Shown piece by piece: positions 1-5,771 of a DNA stretch of 8,799 bases; positions within the stretch are counted from its first letter, which is position 1; each line of letters begins with the position of its first letter. The stretch is from Spirochaetota bacterium (GTDB taxonomy: Bacteria > Spirochaetota > Spirochaetia > DSM-27196 > PWMO01), in NCBI GenBank assembly GCA_009908925.1, contig JAAAOH010000087.1, positions 1-8,799 of the forward strand, given 5' to 3'. Both the position numbers and the translations under genes were made by a program. The notes below the pieces were generated by a model, which did no database searches, was not told where the DNA came from, and was given only the letters and a program-made list of their open reading frames with translations.

Positions 1-1
1 G

Positions 2-211
2 GCAGACGGGCCGCCCCGGGTCCTGAACACTGCAGCCGCACTCGAGGCGCTGCAACCCTTCCGTACGGCACCGGTGCAGACCATTTCCGCGGCGCCTGAC
101 GAGGAGTCGGGCGCGACCGACTGGGCTATTGCACGGCGCGACGGTCTGTTTTACCTCGGGATTCCGTCCGCCGGGACGGTGATGGTTATTCGCGCGGACG
201 CGGATTCGTAG
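2..211 (+). CDS. C-terminal fragment of an unidentified protein
   Basis: The reading frame is open from the left edge to a TAG at 209-211, giving the last 69 residues of a protein whose start lies outside the window. I do not recognise the family. The tail is soluble in character, with an Ala/Leu-rich stretch (around LNTAAALEAL), an acidic Pro/Glu patch and a final strand-like segment (LFYLGIP, then GTVMVIRADADS). That ending would suit the last beta-strands of a globular domain. There is no membrane segment. Third codon positions are mostly G or C, like the other genes here, which supports real coding. Its last 61 bases overlap, on the opposite strand, the end of a possible small membrane-peptide gene. 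Function unknown. Confidence 0.55.
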   Translation, partial: ADGPPRVLNTAAALEALQPFRTAPVQTISAAPDEESGATDWAIARRDGLFYLGIPSAGTVMVIRADADS

Positions 212-309
212 CCGAGCCTTCGCACCTGTACGGTCAGAACGATAGAGAGGATAATGGCTAGTGCGACTAACGCGAAGCTGATTAGAAAGAGCACATGATG
301 TCTTTTCAC
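151..309 (-). CDS. Possible small single-pass membrane peptide (52 aa, GTG start)
   Basis: From a GTG at 309-307 the minus strand encodes 52 residues ending in TAA at 153-151. The peptide starts with a basic head (VKRHH), continues with about 22 hydrophobic residues (VLFLISFALVALAIILSIVL), then has RR and a polar tail. That is the charge layout of a one-helix membrane protein. An AAGGA sequence lies 8 nt before the GTG (plus-strand 318-322). The frame also opens further upstream at an ATG at 336-334, which would give 61 residues but overlaps the start codon of the divergent gene, so GTG is preferred. The hydrophobic part lies almost wholly in the gap between the two plus-strand genes. Against it are the short length, the 61-bp tail overlap with the gene ending at 211, and no recognised family. 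Confidence 0.35.
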   Translation of the reverse strand: MKRHHVLFLISFALVALAIILSIVLTVQVRRLGYESASARITITVPADGIPR

Positions 310-317
310 GGATCCGA

Positions 318-322
318 TCCTT
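318..322 (-). promoter_or_regulatory. Ribosome binding site for the possible small membrane peptide
   Basis: Read on the minus strand this is AAGGA, followed by 8 nt and then GTG at 309-307. The spacing is close to ideal. It is the main reason for choosing GTG over the upstream ATG at 336-334. Confidence 0.3.
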
Positions 323-334
323 TTTGAGTAGAGC

Positions 335-1648
335 ATGAAACGGAGCACCCCACAGCACCCCGAAATCATCGAGTCGAAGCGTGTCGCCGTCATCTCAACG
401 GACACGTCCATCAACGGGATTATCGATGAAAGCTGCGCCGAGTTCCAGTACTACTTCGAGCCCGAGTTTCTCCGTACGGTCGACGACAGCATCGAGTACC
501 TCAACTACGAGTTTCCCGAGCTCAACGTGGTCAACTGCAGCGACCCGGAGCTCGACGTGAATCGGGTGCTTGACGCGGTCAGCCACGACCCGTGGCTGCA
601 TCAGGGCTCCCTCGTGCTCGTGCACGATCCCGACGTCTCCTGTGTGCGCACCGACCACCTCCGTGAGCTCAATCTCCTCGCGGTCATTACCACCGGGCGG
701 CTTGCCTCTTACTTCCCCCGCCTTCTTCGCATCCTGAGGACGAATGAGCACATCTTCTATCAGCGGGACATCCACGTTCTGCTCGACGCCAACGTCTCCG
801 GTACGTTCGTGCTCGACAACGATCCCTTCGACCTGACCACCTACTCGAATCTGCTTTCGAACTTTCTGTTCAACGCAAAGCTCATCGACCACGAGCAGAA
901 AGAGCGCTTTCACGTCGCGCTTATGGAGCTGTTGATGAACGCCGTGGAGCACGGGAACTGCCGGATCAGCTTCGAGGAGAAATCGCGGCACATGTCTGAC
1001 GGTGGTAATCCGCTCGCGCTCATCCGCGAGCGCAATGCCGACCCCGAGGTCGGGCGGAAAAAGGTATACCTGAGCTACCGGATTCGCCCCGACTCTTCGA
1101 GCTTCACCATCCGTGACGAGGGTGAGGGCTTCGATTGGCAGAGCTTCCAGACGCTCATGGGCGAGGATGGGCTCGACGAGATGCACGGGCGGGGTATCCT
1201 CATGGCCTCCCACTATCTGTCGGGGCTGATGTTCAACGAGGCCGGGAATGAGGTGAGTTTCGAGCTCGAGCATCGCCGCGAGGAAGAGCTGAGCATGCCC
1301 GAGTTTTTCAACGACTCAGAGGAGGTCTCCTTCGGCGCCGGGGATATCGTGTTCCTGCAGGGCGACCGCTCGAGCCACCTCTTCTACATCGTCTCGGGCA
1401 CCTTCGAAATCATTGTCGACGACGATGTGATAAGCCGCCTGACGCCGGCGGACGTGTTTCTCGGGGAGATGTCCTTCCTGCTCAACAACCGGCGCTCTGC
1501 CACCGTGCGGGCGGAGCAGCCCGGCACCCTCGTCCGTATCAGCAAGAAACGCTTCATAAACGCGATCAAAGAGCGGCCGCAGTACGGGCTTTTCCTCGCG
1601 CGACTGCTTTCACGACGTCTGTCGCGGCTGCACCACATAACCGGCTGA
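335..1648 (+). CDS. HATPase (anti-sigma/switch-kinase type) fused to a cNMP-binding domain
   Basis: This is a 437-residue cytoplasmic protein with no signal peptide or membrane helix. Residues 1-150 form an alpha/beta region I cannot assign; it opens like a receiver fold (RVAVISTD at 16-23) and may be a degenerate one. Residues about 165-312 are a GHKL ATPase domain: N box ELLMNAVEHGN (E198, N202, H206), G1 box DEGEGF (261-266) and G2 box HGRGI (284-288). The EHGN form of the N box is typical of RsbW/SpoIIAB-like anti-sigma kinases. Residues about 325-437 are a CAP_ED cyclic-nucleotide domain whose phosphate-binding cassette is largely intact (G377, E378, R387, S388, A389). No DNA-binding helix-turn-helix follows, so it is not a CRP-type transcription factor. 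I infer that nucleotide binding gates ATPase or partner-switching activity; the partner is unknown. The ATG at 335 is the first possible start, with an in-frame TAG at 329-331, and its ribosome binding site is weak. Confidence 0.85.
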   Translation: MKRSTPQHPEIIESKRVAVISTDTSINGIIDESCAEFQYYFEPEFLRTVDDSIEYLNYEFPELNVVNCSDPELDVNRVLDAVSHDPWLHQGSLVLVHDPDVSCVRTDHLRELNLLAVITTGRLASYFPRLLRILRTNEHIFYQRDIHVLLDANVSGTFVLDNDPFDLTTYSNLLSNFLFNAKLIDHEQKERFHVALMELLMNAVEHGNCRISFEEKSRHMSDGGNPLALIRERNADPEVGRKKVYLSYRIRPDSSSFTIRDEGEGFDWQSFQTLMGEDGLDEMHGRGILMASHYLSGLMFNEAGNEVSFELEHRREEELSMPEFFNDSEEVSFGAGDIVFLQGDRSSHLFYIVSGTFEIIVDDDVISRLTPADVFLGEMSFLLNNRRSATVRAEQPGTLVRISKKRFINAIKERPQYGLFLARLLSRRLSRLHHITG

Positions 1649-1681
1649 GGCCGGGGGGCGCGGGCCGGCGGTGCGCCTCTC
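1641..1681. terminator. GC-rich hairpins between convergent genes, possible bidirectional terminator
   Basis: The gap between the convergent stops at 1648 and 1689 is very GC-rich and folds easily. CCGGC (1641-1645) can pair with GCCGG (1650-1654) across a 4-nt loop. GGCGC (1657-1661) can pair with GCGCC (1673-1677), and this stem extends outwards through 1653-1656 with 1678-1681 if G-U pairs are allowed. Neither hairpin has a clear T-tract, so intrinsic termination is uncertain. Confidence 0.3.
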
Positions 1682-1688
1682 CGGAGGG

Positions 1689-3383
1689 TCAGCGTCTGAA
1701 GGCCTGGATGGCCATGGCCACGAGAAAGCCCACCGAGATGATGCCCGCAATCCCGTAACCGACGAGCCCGAACATCGACACCCCGCCGACGAGCGGCGGC
1801 ACCCCCGCCTGTATGACCAGTGAAGAGCTCACCAGAAGCGAAGCCACGAGCAGCCCGAACACCAGGCGGTAGCTGATGTTGTCGAGGGTGTGGCGCAGAG
1901 GCTCCAGTCCCGTGACCCGGAAGCCGAGCTTGAGCTTGCCGCCCCTGGCCTGTTTGAGCACGTCCCGGGCATCGAGCGGAAAATCGCGCATGAAACCGCC
2001 GAAGTCCTGTCCGACCTCCCGCGCTTCGTCGAGAAGGTGTTTCGGCTCGAACCGCCGCGCAACGAGCTTGCGCGCGAAGGGCTGGTAGACCTGCAGGAAG
2101 TCGAACTGAGGCGAGAGATTCACGCCGATCCCCTCGATTGCCAGCAGGGTCTTGCTGATGAGCATGAGGTTGCTGGGAATCCTCAGGCCGTGGCGGACGA
2201 CGAGCTGGATGAGGCGAGTGAGAAAGCGGTTTATGTCGATTTCGCCGAAGGCGATGTCGGCGTAGTGGTCGATGAGGTCGTAGATGTCCTCCTCGAGTGC
2301 CTCAACCGAAACCTGCTCCGATCCGCGATGCGTGAGGCGAAGCATGGCGTCGGTGACGCGCGCGGGGTCGCGGTTCACCGTCCCGATCATCATCTCGGTG
2401 AGATACTCCCGCTGCCTCGGGCGGACGCGACCCATGATGCCGTAGTCGAGCAGGCAGATGGTGTCGGAGCCGAGAATGAGCACGTTGCCCGGGTGTGGAT
2501 CGCCGTGGAAGAAGCCCTTCTCGTAGATCTGTTCGAGCATCATGTCCGCCGCCTTGCGGGCGATGTGGGTCTTGTCCCAGCGGCCGGTGGTGTCGGCTTC
2601 GACCTCCGAGAGGCGTGCGCCGTGGATATACTCCATGGTGATGACGCGCGGACTCGAGAGCTCGCGATAGGTGCGGGGCACATAGAGGTTCGTGCCGTCG
2701 TGGTACATCTCGCGGAAGCGATCGGTGTTCTCCCGTTCGGTGATGAAGTTGAGCTCGAGCTCGATGGTGCGCCGGAACTCCTCGACGAGCTCCACGGGAC
2801 TGAACAGGCGGGCCCGCGGAATGTAGCGCTCGGCGACATTCGCGAGAGCGGAGATGATCTCCACATCGGTCGCTATGATCTCTTCTATGTCCGGACGCTG
2901 CACCTTCACCGCGACGGTGGTGCCGTCTTTCAGCCGGGCACGGTGCACCTGAGCGATGGACGCGCTCGCCTGCGGTGTATCGGTGAACTGCGCGAAGACC
3001 TCGCTGACCTCGAGGTCGAGGTCTTCCTCAATGATGCGGCGTGCGGCGGCGGATGGAAACGGCGGAACGTCGTCCTGGAGGTGAGTGAGCTCCTGCACCA
3101 GCCCGCCGGGGAGCAGATCGGTGCGGTTGCTGACGATCTGTCCGAGCTTGATGAAGGTCGGCCCGAGATCCTCGAGGGCGCGGCGGATACTTCGCCAGCG
3201 TTCCTGTTCGTTCTGCGGGGTCTCGCCGCGCCAGTTCGGCAGCCGGCGAATGAATGGGAAGAACCGTTCGAGTCGGAGGAGCTCGAGCCAGTCCCACAGC
3301 CCGTGGTGCACGAACGTCGCTATGATCTCCCGGATTCGGCGGGGGTGGCGGAATGTCTGTCTGAGCAGTCTTCGTCGTCTCAC
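1689..3383 (-). CDS. ubiB: UbiB/ADCK (ABC1) family atypical kinase, membrane-anchored
   Basis: This 564-residue protein belongs to the UbiB/ADCK protein-kinase-like family, which supports quinone (ubiquinone) biosynthesis, probably as an ATPase acting on membrane lipids. Visible marks in order: the family-specific KxGQ motif (KLGQ, 79-82), the alanine-rich nucleotide loop (SASIAQVHRA, 140-149), the VAVKVQRP strand with the ATP lysine K160, the catalytic loop HGDPHPGN (293-300) and DYG (313-315) in place of DFG. Two hydrophobic helices near 508-530 and 535-558 end the protein and would anchor it in the membrane, as in E. coli UbiB. I place the start at the GTG at 3383-3381, which overlaps the TGA of sixA as GTGA and begins VRRRRLL. 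The frame stays open upstream to an ATG at 3476, but that extension lies inside sixA and is low-complexity and Arg-rich. The family is certain; the substrate, and which quinone the host makes, are not. Confidence 0.93.
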   Translation of the reverse strand: MRRRRLLRQTFRHPRRIREIIATFVHHGLWDWLELLRLERFFPFIRRLPNWRGETPQNEQERWRSIRRALEDLGPTFIKLGQIVSNRTDLLPGGLVQELTHLQDDVPPFPSAAARRIIEEDLDLEVSEVFAQFTDTPQASASIAQVHRARLKDGTTVAVKVQRPDIEEIIATDVEIISALANVAERYIPRARLFSPVELVEEFRRTIELELNFITERENTDRFREMYHDGTNLYVPRTYRELSSPRVITMEYIHGARLSEVEADTTGRWDKTHIARKAADMMLEQIYEKGFFHGDPHPGNVLILGSDTICLLDYGIMGRVRPRQREYLTEMMIGTVNRDPARVTDAMLRLTHRGSEQVSVEALEEDIYDLIDHYADIAFGEIDINRFLTRLIQLVVRHGLRIPSNLMLISKTLLAIEGIGVNLSPQFDFLQVYQPFARKLVARRFEPKHLLDEAREVGQDFGGFMRDFPLDARDVLKQARGGKLKLGFRVTGLEPLRHTLDNISYRLVFGLLVASLLVSSSLVIQAGVPPLVGGVSMFGLVGYGIAGIISVGFLVAMAIQAFRR

Positions 3384-3865
3384 GATTCGGGCTGGAGGAT
3401 CCTCTCTATGGTCACCGGCGCGCCTTCGCCGAGCTCTTCCCATGCCGAGACGTTGAAGTCGAGTATGGCTACCCACCCGGTTTTCATGGTGATTTCCTGT
3501 CGCGCGAGCATGCCGAGGAGGTCCTCAATCGCCGGATTATGCCCCACGATCATGAGGGTGGTGTAAGCGTCGTCCTGCTCGCGGAGAACGGCAAGGTAGT
3601 CGGCGGCATCCGCGCCGTAGAGCTCTTCGCGCTCGCGGACTTCCACCTCGAACCCCGCTTCTTCTCGGGTGAGCTCAGCGGTCTGAACCGCACGCACCGC
3701 ATCGGAGGTCAGCATGAGTTGCGGCGTAAGAAACTGACGCGCAAGGGTACGGCCCATGCTTTTCGCCTGCCGCTCGCCCTCATCGGTGAGCTCTCTGACA
3801 AAGTCCGCCATGTTGGCACCGGTCTTCTCTGTCTTCGCGTGACGATACACGAGGACTCGTTTCAT
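3380..3865 (-). CDS. sixA: SixA-type phosphohistidine phosphatase (histidine phosphatase superfamily)
   Basis: This 161-residue cytoplasmic enzyme has the length of SixA proteins. It carries the superfamily's catalytic RH motif near the start (YRHAKTE, R8 and H9, the histidine that becomes phosphorylated), a second phosphate-pocket arginine in SDAVRAVQTA (R58), and the second catalytic histidine in VGHNPAIEDL (H109). SixA of E. coli removes phosphate from histidine in phosphorelay or phosphotransferase proteins; the target here is unknown. The ATG at 3865-3863 is chosen because the RHAK strand follows at once and a purine-rich GAGGGAGAGG lies just before it. The longer open frame up to 4018 only overlaps the upstream gene. 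It sits 46 bp after the flavoprotein gene and overlaps ubiB by 4 bp (GTGA), so it is the middle gene of an operon. Confidence 0.88.
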   Translation of the reverse strand: MKRVLVYRHAKTEKTGANMADFVRELTDEGERQAKSMGRTLARQFLTPQLMLTSDAVRAVQTAELTREEAGFEVEVREREELYGADAADYLAVLREQDDAYTTLMIVGHNPAIEDLLGMLARQEITMKTGWVAILDFNVSAWEELGEGAPVTIERILQPES

Positions 3866-3911
3866 GCCTCTCCCTCTCTCCGTATCGAGTATATCGGTGA
3901 TGCGCTCGGTG

Positions 3912-4535
3912 TTACCAGTGGGGGGCGTCTCCCTGCGGCGTAGCATAACGGGCGACGGTCTCCGCCACCGAATCGAGCCAGTGCTTTCGGGTCCGGCGGG
4001 AGGCCTCTCGCACCTCATGGAATATGGTGATCTGTGACGGCGCTATCCCGCAGAAGTCGAAGACGTTCTCGCGCCACACGCGCGCGAGCGGAGATCCGGT
4101 GGCCGGTTCCGGCGCATCGCTCGTGGCGAAGACCAGCGCCCGCATACCCGTCAGAAGCGGGATACGGTGCTTCTCCATGAACTCCTCGCCGTGAAAGTCG
4201 TAGGCAACCCCCGGTCTGAGAACGCGATCGAGCCACCCCTTGAGGATGGCCGGCGGCTGTCCCCACCAGTCGGGATGCACGATGATGAGAAGCCGTGCCC
4301 GCCCGAGCTCCGCCGCGTAACCCTGCACCGCCTCGTCGAAGCTGAAACGCCGCAGCATCTCCTCCTTCGACAGCACCGCCTCGAAGCCCTCGGCGTAGAG
4401 ATCGTGAAAGAAGAGCTCTGCGCCGGCGGCTCGAACCGCCTCGGCGGCCGCCCCCGCGACGGCATGATTGAGGCTCCGCTCGTTGGGGTGTGCGAGGACA
4501 AGCATCGTACCGCTGCGATTTGGTGTTTCGCTCAT
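3912..4535 (-). CDS. Flavodoxin-2 family NAD(P)H:quinone oxidoreductase-like flavoprotein
   Basis: This 207-residue protein has the flavodoxin-like fold of the NQO1/KefF/MdaB group (FMN- or FAD-dependent NAD(P)H oxidoreductases acting on quinones). MLVLAHPNERSLNHA (11-25) is the first strand and phosphate-binding loop. HDLYAEGF (44-51) is the family's DLY motif. HPDWWGQPPAILKGWLDRVL (87-106) is the signature WW...P.ILKGW.DRV segment around the flavin, followed by RPGVAYDF. There is no signal peptide. The ATG at 4535-4533 is preferred: TAAGG lies 9 nt upstream and the fold starts soon after. The frame stays open to an ATG at 4622, but that would run through the divergent promoter. It is the first gene of the minus-strand operon, diverging from the suf genes. 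The substrate (quinone, nitro compound or other) cannot be read from sequence. Confidence 0.85.
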   Translation of the reverse strand: MSETPNRSGTMLVLAHPNERSLNHAVAGAAAEAVRAAGAELFFHDLYAEGFEAVLSKEEMLRRFSFDEAVQGYAAELGRARLLIIVHPDWWGQPPAILKGWLDRVLRPGVAYDFHGEEFMEKHRIPLLTGMRALVFATSDAPEPATGSPLARVWRENVFDFCGIAPSQITIFHEVREASRRTRKHWLDSVAETVARYATPQGDAPHW

Positions 4536-4587
4536 TTCTTGGTACCTTACCCGCGAGGCGGCTCGGTTGTCCACGACGAGAGCGGCC

Positions 4588-4616
4588 TTGATCTTACAAC
4601 TAATCTTGAGTATCTT
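4588..4616 (+). promoter_or_regulatory. Candidate sigma-70 promoter of the suf operon
   Basis: TTGATC (4588-4593, four of six matches to TTGACA) and TATCTT (4611-4616, four of six matches to TATAAT) are separated by exactly 17 nt. The expected start of transcription is near 4623, leaving a short leader before the ATG at 4641. The segment is AT-richer than the genes around it. This is a pattern match only. Confidence 0.5.
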
Positions 4617-4618
4617 AC
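4591..4618 (+). repeat. Direct repeat ATCTTAC, copies 21 bp apart, in the divergent regulatory region
   Basis: ATCTTAC occurs at 4591-4597 and again at 4612-4618, exactly 21 bp apart or about two helical turns. A related ATCTTGA lies at 4603-4609. The copies flank the spacer of the candidate suf promoter. They could be half-sites of a regulator, or chance in an AT-richer stretch. Confidence 0.3.
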
Positions 4619-4621
4619 TCA
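4607..4621. promoter_or_regulatory. Candidate operator: perfect 15-bp inverted repeat over the suf -10 box
   Basis: TGAGTA (4607-4612), spacer TCT, TACTCA (4616-4621) forms a perfect inverted repeat. Outside it 4605/4623, 4603/4625 and 4601/4627 also pair. It covers the candidate -10 box, where a bound repressor would block transcription. Rrf2-type regulators (IscR, SufR) often control suf operons this way, but I do not claim a match to a known consensus and no regulator gene is in the window. The site also lies upstream of the divergent flavoprotein operon. Confidence 0.4.
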
Positions 4622-4630
4622 CGTTAAGAC

Positions 4631-4636
4631 AGGAGG
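4631..4636 (+). promoter_or_regulatory. Strong ribosome binding site fixing the start of the SufT-like gene
   Basis: AGGAGG lies 4 nt before the ATG at 4641. This selects that ATG although the frame is open back to 4167, where it merely runs antisense to the flavoprotein gene. Confidence 0.7.
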
Positions 4637-4640
4637 GGCC

Positions 4641-4943
4641 ATGGCGTCAAAAGGCGAAGTCCTCGAGGCTCTCAAAAAGGTAATCGACCCGGAAATCGGC
4701 TTGAATATTGTTGATCTCGGTCTTGTATACAACGTCGAGGTCAAAGACGATGCGATAGACGTTGAGTTCACGCTCACCTCGCCCGGCTGCCCGCTGGGGG
4801 ACATGATCACCAACGACATCAAGCAGGTCGTCAGTGACGAGACGGGAGCGGACACGGTCAATACCAATCTGGTATGGGATCCGCCCTGGAGCGTGGAGTT
4901 TATGAGCGAAGAGGCCAAACTCGACCTCGGACTGCCCATTTAA
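4641..4943 (+). CDS. sufT: MIP18/DUF59 family Fe-S cluster assembly factor (SufT-like)
   Basis: This 100-residue cytoplasmic protein consists of a single MIP18/DUF59 domain. Family hallmarks are DPEIGLNIVDLGLVY (16-30), with the acidic residue at the helix end, and the conserved cysteine in TSPGCPLGDMI (C50). PPWSVEFMSEEAK (81-93) is the usual end of the domain. The family acts in maturation or delivery of iron-sulfur clusters (SufT in Staphylococcus, Cia2/MIP18 in eukaryotes, PaaD in the phenylacetate oxygenase cluster). C50 is the likely functional cysteine. It is the first gene after the divergent promoter and 45 bp ahead of sufC, so it very likely belongs to the suf transcript. The family is secure; the symbol rests on the operon context. 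Confidence 0.88.
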   Translation: MASKGEVLEALKKVIDPEIGLNIVDLGLVYNVEVKDDAIDVEFTLTSPGCPLGDMITNDIKQVVSDETGADTVNTNLVWDPPWSVEFMSEEAKLDLGLPI

Positions 4944-4951
4944 TCATTAAT

Positions 4952-4962
4952 CTGATCATCAG
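4952..4962. repeat. Short perfect inverted repeat CTGAT-C-ATCAG in the sufT-sufC gap
   Basis: CTGAT (4952-4956) and ATCAG (4958-4962) flank one base. The 45-bp gap otherwise holds only the sufC ribosome binding site (GGAGG, 4976-4980, 8 nt before the ATG). The repeat could be a weak mRNA hairpin or a protein site. It is too short to be sure it is more than chance. Confidence 0.2.
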
Positions 4963-4988
4963 TACGAACGACCGCGGAGGAAGCTTAA

Positions 4989-5771
4989 ATGGAACTTCAA
5001 ATCAAGAATCTGCAGGCGTCCATCGAAGGCACGCCCATACTCAAAGGGGTGGATCTCACACTCAAGGCCGGCGAAATCCACGCTCTCATGGGCCCCAACG
5101 GTTCCGGCAAGAGCACATTAACCAATGTTGTCTTCGGCCACCCGAGCTACGAGGTAACCGGCGGTGAGGTCCTCGTCAACGGCGAGAACATCCTCGAGCT
5201 CGATCCCCACGAGCGGGCCCGCCTGGGACTGTTTATGGCATTCCAGTACCCGGTGGAAATCTCCGGCGTCACCGTCGGCCGGTTTCTCAAGCGCGCGGCC
5301 GAAATCCGCTTCGGCGAGGAGGGGTTCAAGGCGAAGCAGTTCATTAAGCGCATGCGCGAGATGATGGCCTTCATGGAGATAGACGACAAGTTCATCAATC
5401 GCTATCTCAACGAGGGCTTCTCCGGCGGCGAGAAGAAGCGCATGGAGATCCTCCAGCTTCTCATGCTTGCGCCTGAGTTTGCCATACTTGATGAAACCGA
5501 CTCCGGCCTCGACATCGACGCGTTGAAGGTCGTATCGAACGGTGTCAACAAGATGCGCGGTGAGAGCTTCGGTGCCCTGATTATCACGCACTATCAGCGG
5601 ATCCTGAACTATATCAAGCCCGACTACGTGCACATCATGTACCGTGGCCGCGTCATTACCTCCGGTGGACAGGACCTCGTAGAGACCCTCGAAGAGAAGG
5701 GATACGAGTGGGTAAAACAAGAGTACGGAATCGAGGAGGAAGCACATGAGCAGCCAGCCACAGGCGGTTGA
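4989..5771 (+). CDS. sufC: SufC, ATPase subunit of the SufBCD Fe-S scaffold complex
   Basis: This 260-residue ABC-type ATPase works in the cytoplasm with SufB and SufD, driving conformational change during cluster assembly rather than transport. Seen in order: Walker A GPNGSGKST (35-43), the Q-loop glutamine in AFQYP (Q86), the ABC signature FSGGEKKRMEIL (144-155), Walker B ending in FAILDETDSGLDID (164-177), and the switch histidine IITHYQR (H201). The DETDSGLDID form and the helical-region sequence are specific to SufC rather than to general ABC transporters. The length is normal for the family. GGAGG lies 8 nt before the ATG. The last 26 bases overlap the start of sufB, so the tail EEEAHEQPATGG is encoded over the sufB start; this suggests translational coupling. 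Confidence 0.97.
   Translation: MELQIKNLQASIEGTPILKGVDLTLKAGEIHALMGPNGSGKSTLTNVVFGHPSYEVTGGEVLVNGENILELDPHERARLGLFMAFQYPVEISGVTVGRFLKRAAEIRFGEEGFKAKQFIKRMREMMAFMEIDDKFINRYLNEGFSGGEKKRMEILQLLMLAPEFAILDETDSGLDIDALKVVSNGVNKMRGESFGALIITHYQRILNYIKPDYVHIMYRGRVITSGGQDLVETLEEKGYEWVKQEYGIEEEAHEQPATGG

Noticed and set aside
227..255. Weak promoter-like pair (TGTACG / GATAAT) ahead of the HATPase gene
   Set aside because: The -35 match is poor and nothing else supports it, so it was not listed as a feature.
395..1273. Long minus-strand open frame (292 codons) opposite the HATPase-cNMP gene
   Set aside because: It is antisense to a gene with clear ATPase and cNMP motifs. Its product is rich in Val, Glu, His and Asp with no domain, as expected for the mirror of GC-rich codons.
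1890..3566. Long plus-strand open frame (558 codons) opposite ubiB
   Set aside because: It is antisense to ubiB, which has all family motifs. The product has no recognisable domain and extends past both coding ends without a ribosome binding site.
3539..3943. Plus-strand open frame (134 codons) opposite sixA
   Set aside because: It is antisense to the catalytic region of SixA, has no family match, and has no ribosome binding site supporting its start.
4536..4622. N-terminal extension of the flavoprotein to an ATG at 4622
   Set aside because: It would pass through the divergent promoter and operator region. The fold and a ribosome binding site fit the ATG at 4535.
4167..4640. N-terminal extension of the SufT-like protein back to 4167
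   Set aside because: The extra codons are antisense to the flavoprotein gene, whereas AGGAGG at 4631 and the MIP18 domain boundary fix the start at 4641.
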